A stretch of DNA of 64,000 bases, taken from assembly GCA_900552645.1 (NCBI GenBank), contig USAN01000003.1, positions 186,001 through 250,000 of the forward strand, written 5' to 3'. Made by a program: the position numbers and the translations under genes. Positions 1 to 7,087 of the stretch are shown one piece after another; position 1 is the first letter of the stretch; each line of letters starts with the position of its first letter. Under the pieces are notes generated by a model. That model worked only from the letters and a program-made list of their open reading frames with translations. It searched no databases and had not been told where the DNA came from. This stretch comes from an uncultured Bacteroides sp. (GTDB lineage Bacteria; Bacteroidota; Bacteroidia; Bacteroidales; Bacteroidaceae).

Positions 1-2
1 CT

Positions 3-332
3 ATCCGTCCCGAATTCCTAAACCGTATAGATGACATTATAATGTTCTTACCTCTCTCTAAGGAAGAAATTGAAGAGATTGTAAATATACAGATAGGTTC
101 TATAAAGAATATGCTTGCACAGAATGGTATTGACTTGCAGATGACAGATGCTGCAACCGCATTCATTGCAAGTGTAGGATATGATCCTGAATTTGGTGCT
201 CGTCCTGTTAAACGTGCTATACAGAAATATTTGCTGAACGATCTATCGAAGAAGATTCTTGGCAATGAGGTACAGAAAGATAAACCTATCATTGTAGATC
301 GTGGAGGTGACGGACTAATATTCCGCAACTAA
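3..332 (+). CDS. clpB: ClpB ATP-dependent disaggregase, C-terminal part (5' end outside window)
   Basis: This is the last 109 codons of a gene that enters from the left edge. The first residues read IRPEFLNRIDD, the conserved segment of the second AAA+ domain of ClpB/ClpC chaperones. Further on, FGARPVKRAIQKYLLNDLSK is the sensor-2 and C-terminal helical region that follows. ClpB hexamers thread aggregated proteins together with DnaK. The N-terminal domain, first AAA+ module and middle coiled coil lie outside the window. ClpB is favoured over ClpC/ClpA because of the terminal sequence, but this is judged from a short stretch. It is convergent with the DUF5606 gene; a 399-nt gap with a large palindrome lies between them. 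Confidence 0.88.
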   Translation: MRPEFLNRIDDIIMFLPLSKEEIEEIVNIQIGSIKNMLAQNGIDLQMTDAATAFIASVGYDPEFGARPVKRAIQKYLLNDLSKKILGNEVQKDKPIIVDRGGDGLIFRN

Positions 333-364
333 AAAAAGCTACAAACTGATAAAAATAAATTCCT

Positions 365-426
365 AAATCGACCGCGTAAAAAAATAAATTGACCGCGGTC
401 GATTTATTTTTTTACGCGGTCGATTT
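365..426. repeat. 62-bp near-perfect palindrome
   Basis: The left arm begins AAATCGACCGCGTAAAAAAA and the right arm is its reverse complement, centred between 395 and 396 on GACCGCGGTC. Of the 31 opposed pairs only 390/401 (T opposite G) is not Watson-Crick, and it would be a wobble pair in RNA. It sits between convergent genes, so a bidirectional terminator or a REP-like element are both possible. A 24-nt piece (394-417) recurs at 38825-38848 with one difference. Confidence 0.9.
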
Positions 427-516
427 TTATTTGGTCAGCACCAATTTAGGTGTACTTAATTTAGTTTCTTAAAACATAAAGCAGTTGATGGGTTACACCA
501 ATAATTAAAACTAATA

Positions 517-601
517 TTCACATCATTCACAATTCCAACGCACTGACTCACAAAATATTACATGTGAATGATATAGATATATATTTCACATATCATTCAC
601 A
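517..601. repeat. Cluster of TTCACA repeats
   Basis: TTCACA occurs at 517-522, 526-531, 585-590 and 596-601. The last two start 11 nt apart. GTGAATGATA at about 564 is the reverse complement of TATCATTCAC at 591-600, so the cluster also forms an inverted repeat. A similar array with exact 11-nt spacing occurs at 31712-31739. Function unknown. Confidence 0.6.
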
Positions 602-619
602 CAGTATAGTTGCAAAATC

Positions 620-669
620 CAAAAGAGCCACATCATAGCTTTAACAAAGCATTTGATGTGACCCTTTTA
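620..669 (-). terminator. Probable terminator for the DUF5606 operon
   Basis: CACATCA (about 630-636) pairs with TGATGTG (about 654-660). The stem extends imperfectly into flanking AAAAGAG and CCCTTTT. It lies downstream of the leftward DUF5606 gene. Confidence 0.5.
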
Positions 670-731
670 TATTAATGAAGATCAATTGATCCAAATCTTT
701 AAGCATTATAAAAACTTAAAGAGTAAGACAA

Positions 732-1163
732 TTATTCTGCAGCCTTATCCTCTTCTGTAGTCTCTTCTGCCGAAACAAATTCAGTAATTCCGTTCTGAAC
801 AAGAAGATTATACCATGAGATTAACTTCTTGATATCGCTTGTGTGAACTCTATCGCGATCATAAGAAGGAAGAACTTCTGCAAAATAAGTATTTAAATCT
901 GCAGCAGACGCTTTTTTATAATCAATAGAAGCAACAGCACCATTTTCCTTATTCTTTACTGCTTCTAAAACTTCCGACAAAGGAACCTCTTCTGCATCAG
1001 TATACATTGCTATATCTCCTAAAGAGATTACTTTTTCATGACCATAAACAGGAACTCTTTTTTTTGCGGCATCAATTGTTTCAACGATCAACATATTCTT
1101 ACCCTGAGACACAAGATTGTACAATCCTGGTTTTCCTGCTATTGATAAAATTGTTTTCAACAT
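732..1163 (-). CDS. DUF5606 family protein
   Basis: The 143-residue protein starts MLKTILSIAGKPGLYNLVSQ, the N-terminal signature of DUF5606 proteins of Bacteroidetes. An internal ATG at 1163 is chosen over the upstream ATG at 1199 because the family begins at MLKTI. The tail is acidic (SAEETTEEDKAAE). No signal peptide or membrane segment is visible, so it is probably cytoplasmic. It is the last gene of the leftward run nusB-yajC-ybbR-coaE, 80 nt after coaE. The molecular function of the family is not known to me; the start resembles small beta-barrel folds, which is only a guess. Confidence 0.85.
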   Translation of the reverse strand: MLKTILSIAGKPGLYNLVSQGKNMLIVETIDAAKKRVPVYGHEKVISLGDIAMYTDAEEVPLSEVLEAVKNKENGAVASIDYKKASAADLNTYFAEVLPSYDRDRVHTSDIKKLISWYNLLVQNGITEFVSAEETTEEDKAAE

Positions 1164-1243
1164 ATTATTCAGTTTTTGTTTTAATATTCGAGGCAGCAAA
1201 AGTACAATAGACTCTTGGAACTCCCAAATTATTACTATTTATT

Positions 1244-1825
1244 TTAACTCTTTAATTTGTTTATGATATCATTAACTTGAGAATTTACAGGTTTGATTCC
1301 ATCATTTATAATAACAAAATCGGCTCTACTGCATTTCTCGTCATCATTCATCTGCGAATTTATTCTTGAAATTATCTCTTTCTCGGGTGCATTGTCTCTT
1401 TGCTTTACTCTTTCTATTCGTATCTCTAATGGGGCATATACCGATATAACCTTATCTACGAACTTATCAAAGCCCGACTCGTAAAGTATAGCCGATTCCA
1501 TTATGGTTATCTCATGTTGACTGTTGCGCTGAATCCAGCGAATATAATCATTATATACTGCAGGATGTATAATAGAATTTATCTGCTGCAAATGTTCCTT
1601 TGAGCTAAATATATAAGCAGCCAGAAATTTACGGTTTAATCGTGTACCGTCATAACACTCCTCACCTACTATTTCAATAAGTTTCTTCCTTAACTCATCG
1701 TTTGTATCGGTCAATCTCTTAGATTCTATATCTGCATTGTATACAGGAATATTATGTTTCTCAAATATCGAGGCTACATAAGATTTTCCACTACCAATGC
1801 CACCAGTTATAGCTAACTTAATCAT
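1244..1825 (-). CDS. coaE: Dephospho-CoA kinase
   Basis: CoaE phosphorylates the 3'-hydroxyl of dephospho-CoA, the last step of coenzyme A synthesis. The 193-residue protein opens MIKLAITGGIGSGKS with a P-loop at residues 8-15, followed by the family's substrate region (YNADIESKRLT) and a lid segment with RVKQRD. The ATG at 1825 is preferred to the one at 1846 because it puts the P-loop at the usual distance from the N-terminus. The start overlaps the end of the YbbR-like gene by 8 nt, which indicates coupled translation. Length is normal. Confidence 0.93.
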   Translation of the reverse strand: MIKLAITGGIGSGKSYVASIFEKHNIPVYNADIESKRLTDTNDELRKKLIEIVGEECYDGTRLNRKFLAAYIFSSKEHLQQINSIIHPAVYNDYIRWIQRNSQHEITIMESAILYESGFDKFVDKVISVYAPLEIRIERVKQRDNAPEKEIISRINSQMNDDEKCSRADFVIINDGIKPVNSQVNDIINKLKS

Positions 1826-2831
1826 TATTTGCAGCTTGTTCTTCAATTAAATAATCTACTTCGGATGGGTCTAACTTTATATGATTTACATATCCCGGAT
1901 AAGACTTGAGCGTTATTTGGTACTTATCGGAGTTGTTATGAATTATATCGTCATAAGTAATTCCTATGAAAAAATCATCCTGACCTACACTCTTAAAGTT
2001 ATTCATACCTACCAGGAAAGTTACTTTTACCTTCGACGGAAACGTTCTCAATATCTTTCCATAAGGAAAGTTTATTCCGCGAATAGGCACTTCTATAGTT
2101 TTCTGAGCATATACATCTACTCCAAGCATTACTTTTACTTTAGAAGGCTTAAACTTAACTCCTTCAATCTTCTTCAAATCAAGATCAAGATTTACTGTAT
2201 CGGATATATTCTTTACTGTAAACCATTTAGTATAAGCCACCTTTATTGTATCAAGAATTACCGATGGAGCATATACTATTACAGAATCTGGAATGCATCT
2301 CTTTTCGGATATGTAATACTTCTTGGCTGCCTCCATTTCGCCATTTATTACTACAGGAACCTTCTTCTTTTCGCCAAGGGCATAGATATACTCTATATAG
2401 TCGGGTTTCATAGACAATAATCTTGTAGATTGTGCCAACTGACCCGTTATCTTCTTGTTGAAAGAAGTAGTTGGTATAGTAATTTTGTATCCATTATTAC
2501 GATAATCATCGTAATTAATTATTATAGGCTGAAATTTATTACCAAGAACATAGTTCATCAATACAGTACCTTTATCACGTAAATTGACCTTTATACTTGA
2601 GGGCGGATCTGATGTTATTATTACATTAGATGGTACATTTACCAATTTTACAGGCACCAAAACCTCTGTTTCATAAGTATCATTCAACGTTTGGAGCAAC
2701 CAGAAAAATAAAGCAATGAGAACAAAAGACAAAAAAATCAGGAAATTCCTGCTGATTTTACTCAACAGGAGAGCCCTGATTTTCTTTAATATTCTCAAAT
2801 AATAAATAAGTATGTTCCGACTGTCGGACAT
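1818..2831 (-). CDS. YbbR-like (CdaR-type) membrane-anchored protein
   Basis: The 337-residue protein has a basic N-terminus, one membrane helix at about residues 25-47 (FLIFLSFVLIALFFWLLQTL), and an extracytoplasmic part rich in beta strands arranged as repeated YbbR-like modules (pattern VPVKLVNVPSNVIITSDPPS). In Firmicutes YbbR/CdaR proteins regulate the diadenylate cyclase CdaA; whether that holds here is unknown, and no cyclase gene is in the window. It lies 9 nt after yajC and overlaps coaE by 8 nt, so it is in the same operon. Confidence 0.8.
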   Translation of the reverse strand: MSDSRNILIYYLRILKKIRALLLSKISRNFLIFLSFVLIALFFWLLQTLNDTYETEVLVPVKLVNVPSNVIITSDPPSSIKVNLRDKGTVLMNYVLGNKFQPIIINYDDYRNNGYKITIPTTSFNKKITGQLAQSTRLLSMKPDYIEYIYALGEKKKVPVVINGEMEAAKKYYISEKRCIPDSVIVYAPSVILDTIKVAYTKWFTVKNISDTVNLDLDLKKIEGVKFKPSKVKVMLGVDVYAQKTIEVPIRGINFPYGKILRTFPSKVKVTFLVGMNNFKSVGQDDFFIGITYDDIIHNNSDKYQITLKSYPGYVNHIKLDPSEVDYLIEEQAANND

Positions 2832-2840
2832 ATCTTTTAT

Positions 2841-3149
2841 TTATTTAGACTGCTGGTTTGCAGCGTCGGCATAAATTGAATTTCTATCAATCTTAATTTT
2901 TACACTTGGTGCAATTTCAAGAATAATAGTAGAATCTTCAATCTCTTTAATTTTACCATATATACCACCAGCGGTAATTACTTCCTGACCGACTTCCAGG
3001 TTTTTACGGAAGTTAGCTATTGCTTTCTGCTTTTTATTCTGAGGACGGATCATAAAGAAATACATAATAGCAAATATTGCTACCATCATTATAAGAAACG
3101 AGTAATCTCCGCCTACTGCAGCTTGTAAAAATACAAATGATAAGTTCAT
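2841..3149 (-). CDS. yajC: Preprotein translocase subunit YajC
   Basis: The 102-residue protein has one membrane helix (about residues 17-35) followed directly by FMIRPQNKKQK, the signature of YajC, then a small beta domain with VGQEVITAGGIYGKI. YajC associates with SecDF at the Sec translocon in the inner membrane. It sits between nusB (43-nt gap) and the YbbR-like gene (9-nt gap), a gene order familiar in Bacteroidetes. Confidence 0.93.
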   Translation of the reverse strand: MNLSFVFLQAAVGGDYSFLIMMVAIFAIMYFFMIRPQNKKQKAIANFRKNLEVGQEVITAGGIYGKIKEIEDSTIILEIAPSVKIKIDRNSIYADAANQQSK

Positions 3150-3192
3150 GCTTTCAAGTTTTTAATTATTAATATAAGAATAAACAAAGTTA

Positions 3193-4119
3193 TTAATTTT
3201 TTGTTAACTTATTATCTTTTTTCAATTGATTAACTATACCATCCAATGTACCGTTTATAAATGCACCACTTTTTGGTGTACTGTAAACCTTTGCAATATC
3301 TACGTATTCATTCAATGATACATTTACAGGAATATTAGGGAAACTTAGAATTTCTGCCAATGCAATCTGCATTATAACTACATCCATAAAAGCTATACGG
3401 TCCAACTCCCAGTTCTTTGTATTCTCGCTTATTAGATGTCTGTAATAATCGGCATTAAGAATTGAACGTCTGAATAGACGTCTTGCAAAATCCTGATCTT
3501 CTTCATCCTTGAATTCCGGAAGCAATTCTTGCTTAGCACCATTCTTTTCTTCAAATCTCTTTATTGTTTTCAGAACGAAAGTATCTACAATCTCCTTATC
3601 ATCATTCCAATAAAGACTCTGATCTTCCAATACCTGATCAAGTTCTGTATTGTTGAATATTATTTTTTTATACAACTTACGCCATAATTCTCTATCCTCT
3701 TCATACGAAGAAGTATTAGAAGCCATATATTCTTTATATATATCGCTATTCATTATTTCATCACACAAATTCTTTATAAATTCAGGCTCATTATCCCAAG
3801 TTTTTTTCTGAGCATTAATAAACTCATCCAATTGCTTGTTAATCTCTAACTGTGCAATAAAGCGGTTATTTATAAACTTTGTATTTGGATTTAATTCGTC
3901 CTTTGTAGGAACTAACTTATTTTTTCCTGCGAGCTGTTTCTTTTCTGCTTGCTTTGTTACGGCAACCATTAAAAGTAGAAGATAATTATACAAATCATAA
4001 GCCTTTGATAGACTGAAAAACAACTCTTTTTCGGTAGTGTCAAGGTTTTTTCCTCCATTCTGATAATATGCATAAATTATCTGAACGACCTTGAGACGGA
4101 TAAGAACTCTATTTATCAT
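3193..4119 (-). CDS. nusB: Transcription antitermination factor NusB (long form)
   Basis: At 308 residues this is about twice the length of E. coli NusB. The conserved NusB helical core is in the last third (DYYRHLISENTKNWELDRIAF, then LAEILSFPNIPVNVSLNEYV and FINGTLDGIV). The N-terminus (RVLIRLKVVQIIYAYYQNGG) also matches the first NusB helix, so the extra length is a charged helical insertion between the two, as seen in Bacteroidetes NusB proteins. NusB binds boxA RNA with NusE/S10 during rRNA transcription. It is the first gene of the leftward operon and has a good promoter at 4148-4179. Confidence 0.9.
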   Translation of the reverse strand: MINRVLIRLKVVQIIYAYYQNGGKNLDTTEKELFFSLSKAYDLYNYLLLLMVAVTKQAEKKQLAGKNKLVPTKDELNPNTKFINNRFIAQLEINKQLDEFINAQKKTWDNEPEFIKNLCDEIMNSDIYKEYMASNTSSYEEDRELWRKLYKKIIFNNTELDQVLEDQSLYWNDDKEIVDTFVLKTIKRFEEKNGAKQELLPEFKDEEDQDFARRLFRRSILNADYYRHLISENTKNWELDRIAFMDVVIMQIALAEILSFPNIPVNVSLNEYVDIAKVYSTPKSGAFINGTLDGIVNQLKKDNKLTKN

Positions 4120-4147
4120 AATTCATTATAAAATAATTAATGAGCTG

Positions 4148-4179
4148 CAAAAGTAGATAATTCAAACGATTTTGCACAA
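4148..4179 (-). promoter_or_regulatory. Promoter of the nusB operon
   Basis: On the minus strand TACTTTTG (4155-4148) matches the Bacteroidetes -7 element TAnnTTTG. TTG (4179-4177), 21 nt upstream, serves as the -33 element. It lies 29 nt before the nusB start. Confidence 0.6.
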
Positions 4180-4258
4180 TTTAATTACATTTTTTAATGC
4201 AAAATCTTTATCAAGAACAATAAATTAGAAGATTTAGTTGAAGTTTATGAATAAATTC

Positions 4259-4289
4259 TTTGTCTATTTAAAAAAAATAACCAAATTTG
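4259..4289 (+). promoter_or_regulatory. Possible promoter of the DUF3276 gene
   Basis: TTTG (4259-4262) is followed after 19 nt by CAAATTTG (4282-4289), one mismatch from TAnnTTTG. It is correctly placed upstream of the ATG at 4317. Confidence 0.4.
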
Positions 4290-4316
4290 AGCCCTGTTAT
4301 CAATGATTATATAGTT

Positions 4317-4700
4317 ATGGAAGATTATAAAAAGAAAAGCACAGTGGAGAATGATAAAGAAATAGTTTTTTCAAAAGCAATTAAAGCAGGAAAACGAATC
4401 TACTATCTTGATGTAAAGAAAAACAGAAAGGAAGAAATGTTTTTAGCTATTACAGAAAGTAAAAAAGTTGTATCTGGCGAAGGTGAAGATTCACAGGTTA
4501 GCTTTGAAAAACATAAAATATTCCTTTACAAAGAAGATTTTGAGAAATTCATGACAGGACTTAATCAGGCTGTTAAATTCATCTCTGATGAACAGGGCCC
4601 AATAATTCCTCACTATTCAAATGATAATGAAAATAAAGAAATCGTAGCTACAGAAGCAACCGAGAACAAAGGAGAAATTAAAATCGACATTGATTTTTAA
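4317..4700 (+). CDS. PUR-family nucleic-acid-binding protein (DUF3276)
   Basis: The 127-residue protein contains the PUR-alpha-like fold of DUF3276: FSKAIKAGKRIYYLDVKKNR followed by EEMFLAITESKK and KIFLYKEDFEKFMTGL. It ends in an acidic tail. Proteins of this family in Bacteroidetes and spirochaetes bind single-stranded DNA or RNA in vitro; the cellular role here is unknown. The ATG at 4317 is chosen over an upstream in-frame TTG at 4287 because the domain starts shortly after it. It stands alone, followed by a strong hairpin terminator at 4730-4765. Confidence 0.87.
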   Translation: MEDYKKKSTVENDKEIVFSKAIKAGKRIYYLDVKKNRKEEMFLAITESKKVVSGEGEDSQVSFEKHKIFLYKEDFEKFMTGLNQAVKFISDEQGPIIPHYSNDNENKEIVATEATENKGEIKIDIDF

Positions 4701-4729
4701 TCAATTATACAGATAACTTAATTAAAAGA

Positions 4730-4771
4730 AGGCGTTTATTTTTTGAAAATTGAAAATAAACGCCTATTTTT
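4730..4771 (+). terminator. Terminator of the DUF3276 gene, overlapping the rplY promoter
   Basis: AGGCGTTTATTTT (4730-4742) pairs perfectly with AAAATAAACGCCT (4753-4765) around a 10-nt loop and is followed by a T run. The same bases contain both elements of the predicted rplY promoter. Confidence 0.8.
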
Positions 4772-4772
4772 G
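4742..4772 (+). promoter_or_regulatory. Promoter of the rplY-pth-hslR operon
   Basis: TTTG (4742-4745), a 19-nt spacer, then TATTTTTG (4765-4772) match the Bacteroidetes consensus. Transcription would start near 4779 and give a leader of about 90 nt before the ATG at 4871. Confidence 0.65.
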
Positions 4773-4787
4773 CACCGCTTTCTAAGG

Positions 4788-4815
4788 CATCGTGTGATAT
4801 ACCACATCGTGTGAT
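4788..4815 (+). repeat. Tandem 11-nt repeat in the rplY leader
   Basis: CATCGTGTGAT occurs at 4788-4798 and again at 4805-4815, a 17-nt period, inside the predicted 5' leader. The intervening ACCACA could pair with TGTG of either copy, giving alternative short hairpins. Function unknown. Confidence 0.7.
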
Positions 4816-4870
4816 GGCGAATTAAGCAATTAATTATACTTAATTTAGAGTAACACAAAATTTTAAAAGA

Positions 4871-5464
4871 ATGAAATCAATTGAAATCAAAGGTTCTTTA
4901 AGAACTGAATTTGGCAAGAAAGCCACTCATGAACTTCGTAAGACTAGTGCTGTACCTTGCGTATTATACGGAGTAGAAAAAGACGAAAAAGGTCTTCCTG
5001 TAGCAACTCACTTTACAGTAAGCACTGATGCTCTTCGTAATCTTGTTTATACTCCTCATATTTATGTGGTAGATCTAAACATTGACGGTAAGGCTGTAAA
5101 CGCTATCCTTAAGGATATTCAGTTCCACCCAGTAACAGACAGCATTCTTCACGTTGACTTCTATCAGATTGATGAAGCTAAACCTATCGTAATGGAAGTT
5201 CCAGTTCAGTTGGAAGGTCTTGCAGAAGGTGTACGTGCCGGTGGTAAATTGGCATTACAGTTACGTAAGCTAAAAGTTAAAGCTTTATTCAACGTAATTC
5301 CTGAACGTCTTGTTGTAGATGTAACTCCTCTTGGATTAGGAAAAACTGTAAAAGTTGGCGAACTTAGCTACGAAGGTCTTGAATTGATTAATGCTAAAGA
5401 AGCAGTAGTTTGTGCAGTTAAATTGACTCGTGCAGCTCGTGGTGCAGCAGCAGCAGCGAAATAA
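4871..5464 (+). CDS. rplY: Ribosomal protein bL25, long (CTC/TL5) form
   Basis: The 197-residue protein has the 5S-rRNA-binding L25 domain at residues 1-95 (ELRKTSAVPCVLYG, AILKDIQFHPVTDSILHVDF). The C-terminal beta domain of the TL5/CTC type follows (VPVQLEGLAEGVRAGGKLAL). The tail is Ala-rich. It binds 5S rRNA in the central protuberance of the 50S subunit. It is first in an operon with pth (27-nt gap) and hslR. Its predicted leader carries a tandem repeat that could be regulatory. Confidence 0.95.
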   Translation: MKSIEIKGSLRTEFGKKATHELRKTSAVPCVLYGVEKDEKGLPVATHFTVSTDALRNLVYTPHIYVVDLNIDGKAVNAILKDIQFHPVTDSILHVDFYQIDEAKPIVMEVPVQLEGLAEGVRAGGKLALQLRKLKVKALFNVIPERLVVDVTPLGLGKTVKVGELSYEGLELINAKEAVVCAVKLTRAARGAAAAAK

Positions 5465-5491
5465 TTAATTCAATAAAATTTTATCCTGTCA

Positions 5492-6055
5492 ATGAAATAT
5501 TTGATTGTAGGGCTGGGAAATATAGGTGATGAATACCGAAATACCCGTCACAACATAGGATTTAACGTATTGGACGCCCTTGCTAAGGCGTCCAATATTG
5601 TTTTTAGCGATGGAAGATATGGAGCTACGGCAAACTTATCAATAAAAGGACGTCAGCTTATACTGTTAAAACCATCTACTTACATGAATTTAAGTGGAAA
5701 TGCAGTAAGGTATTGGATGCAGAAGGAAAACATATCTTTAGAGAATGTTCTTATTGTAGTAGACGACCTTGCTCTTCCATTCGGAACACTTCGTCTTAAA
5801 GGTAAAGGCAGTGATGCTGGACATAACGGATTGAAGCATATTGCTGCAATTCTTGGTACTCAGAATTATGCCCGACTTAAATTCGGAATAGGAAATGACT
5901 TTCCTAAAGGTGGTCAAATAGACTTCGTATTAGGAAAATTCTCGGAAGATGACATGAAGACGATGGACGAACATTTATTGCGAGCAGCAGAAATTATTAA
6001 AAGTTTTTGTCTGGCCGGAATAAACATAACCATGAATCAGTCTAATAATAAATAA
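5492..6055 (+). CDS. pth: Peptidyl-tRNA hydrolase
   Basis: Pth cleaves the ester bond of peptidyl-tRNAs released from stalled ribosomes. The 187-residue protein has the family motifs in order: YLIVGLGNIGDEYRNTRHNIG, where the catalytic His is in the RHN motif; LILLKPSTYMNLSGNAV; VVDDLALPFGTLRLKGKGSDAGHNGLKH; and RLKFGIGND. Length is normal. It lies 27 nt after rplY and 1 nt before hslR, so the three translation-related genes probably form one transcript. Confidence 0.96.
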   Translation: MKYLIVGLGNIGDEYRNTRHNIGFNVLDALAKASNIVFSDGRYGATANLSIKGRQLILLKPSTYMNLSGNAVRYWMQKENISLENVLIVVDDLALPFGTLRLKGKGSDAGHNGLKHIAAILGTQNYARLKFGIGNDFPKGGQIDFVLGKFSEDDMKTMDEHLLRAAEIIKSFCLAGINITMNQSNNK

Positions 6056-6056
6056 T

Positions 6057-6482
6057 ATGGCAGAAGCAAGATTAGATAAATGGCTGTGGGCGTCGAGAAT
6101 ATTCAAGACTCGTACGATTGCTGCAGAAGCTTGCAAAAAAGGTCGTATAAGCATAAACGGTTCGCAGGTTAAACCTGCCCGTATGATAAAAGTAGGCGAT
6201 GTTATTCAGGTAAAAAAACCGCCTATAATGTACTCTTTCAAGGTACTTCAACCCATCGAAAAACGTGTAGGCGCTAAACTTGTTCCCGAAATAATGGAAA
6301 ATGTTACTACACCCGATCAATATGAGTTACTTGAAATGAATAAGATAAGCGGATTTGTAGACCGCGCACGAGGTACGGGACGTCCTACCAAGAAGGATAG
6401 AAGAAGTATGGACGATTTTACCGATGCCGATTATTCATCGGACGATTTCGACTTTGAATTCGACTTTAGTGGAGAAGATTGA
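6057..6482 (+). CDS. hslR: S4-domain RNA-binding protein, Hsp15 type
   Basis: The 141-residue protein begins with an S4 RNA-binding domain: ARLDKWLWASRIFKTRTIAA, then KGRISINGSQVKPARMIKVGD. A basic linker and a very acidic tail follow. E. coli Hsp15 binds 50S subunits carrying peptidyl-tRNA released by heat stress, which fits its position directly behind pth. The acidic C-terminal extension is absent from E. coli Hsp15. A perfect 15-bp hairpin follows the stop. Confidence 0.88.
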   Translation: MAEARLDKWLWASRIFKTRTIAAEACKKGRISINGSQVKPARMIKVGDVIQVKKPPIMYSFKVLQPIEKRVGAKLVPEIMENVTTPDQYELLEMNKISGFVDRARGTGRPTKKDRRSMDDFTDADYSSDDFDFEFDFSGED

Positions 6483-6483
6483 C

Positions 6484-6526
6484 AAAAGATTCATATCATT
6501 ATAATAAATCATGATATGAATCTTTT
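6484..6526 (+). terminator. Terminator of the rplY-pth-hslR operon
   Basis: AAAAGATTCATATCA (6484-6498) pairs perfectly with TGATATGAATCTTTT (6512-6526) around a 13-nt loop and is followed by more Ts. Confidence 0.8.
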
Positions 6527-6622
6527 TTATTTACATTATCTAACAGATATATTGTATCATAATAATTTACTGTTATTCTATTAGATATCGATAGTTGCTT
6601 GTAGCTATTTATTCACTACAAT

Positions 6623-7048
6623 TTAAAGATTTTCCTTTATAGACTGAATCATTGCATCGTATGCATCGTCCGATAAATATACCTTTCCCGGATTCATCTG
6701 GAATATACCACCATAATCTGGACCATCTACATATTTAGGAATAAGATGAAAATGTAAATGTGAAAGCTTATCGCTGTAGGCTCCGTAATTTATCTTTTCA
6801 GGATGAAATACTTTATCCATTGCTCGCGTAACTCGTGTAACGTCTGCCATGAATGCATTGCGCTCTTCATCACTTAATTCGAACAAATCGTTAACATGGT
6901 CCTTGTATGCCACAAGGCAACGTCCATGATAAGTTTGCTCCTTAAATAGGAAAACGCGTGACACACTTAACTGAGCTATTTCAATCATTAAATTATGCAA
7001 TGTCTCGTTGTTCTGACAATAGAGACACTCTTCCGGATTACTTCTCAT
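6623..7048 (-). CDS. HIT family protein
   Basis: The 141-residue protein carries the histidine triad HLHFHL near residue 104. The middle His of the triad is the nucleophile in HIT hydrolases. Earlier elements of the fold are present (VFLFKEQTYHGRCLVAYKDH). An N-terminal CLYC pair could bind zinc. HIT proteins hydrolyse nucleotide phosphoramidates or dinucleoside polyphosphates; the exact substrate cannot be read from the sequence. It is cytoplasmic and is followed 39 nt upstream on the same strand by the antiporter gene, with which it may be co-transcribed. Confidence 0.88.
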   Translation of the reverse strand: MRSNPEECLYCQNNETLHNLMIEIAQLSVSRVFLFKEQTYHGRCLVAYKDHVNDLFELSDEERNAFMADVTRVTRAMDKVFHPEKINYGAYSDKLSHLHFHLIPKYVDGPDYGGIFQMNPGKVYLSDDAYDAMIQSIKENL

Positions 7049-7087
7049 ATTAAATTAAAGATTAATAGTTATATAATAAAATAGTAA

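Larger units (their letters stand above)
333..731. other. 399-nt non-coding gap between convergent genes
   Basis: No credible gene is present. From left to right the gap holds a 62-bp palindrome (365-426), copies of TTCACA (517-522, 526-531, 585-590, 596-601), and a hairpin next to the DUF5606 stop (about 620-669). The tail-to-tail position of the flanking genes fits a terminator and repeat region. Confidence 0.7.

Noticed and set aside
1881..2420. 179-residue open frame on the plus strand
   Set aside because: It lies entirely antisense to the YbbR-like gene, is rich in Tyr/Ile from reverse-complement bias, and shows no domain.
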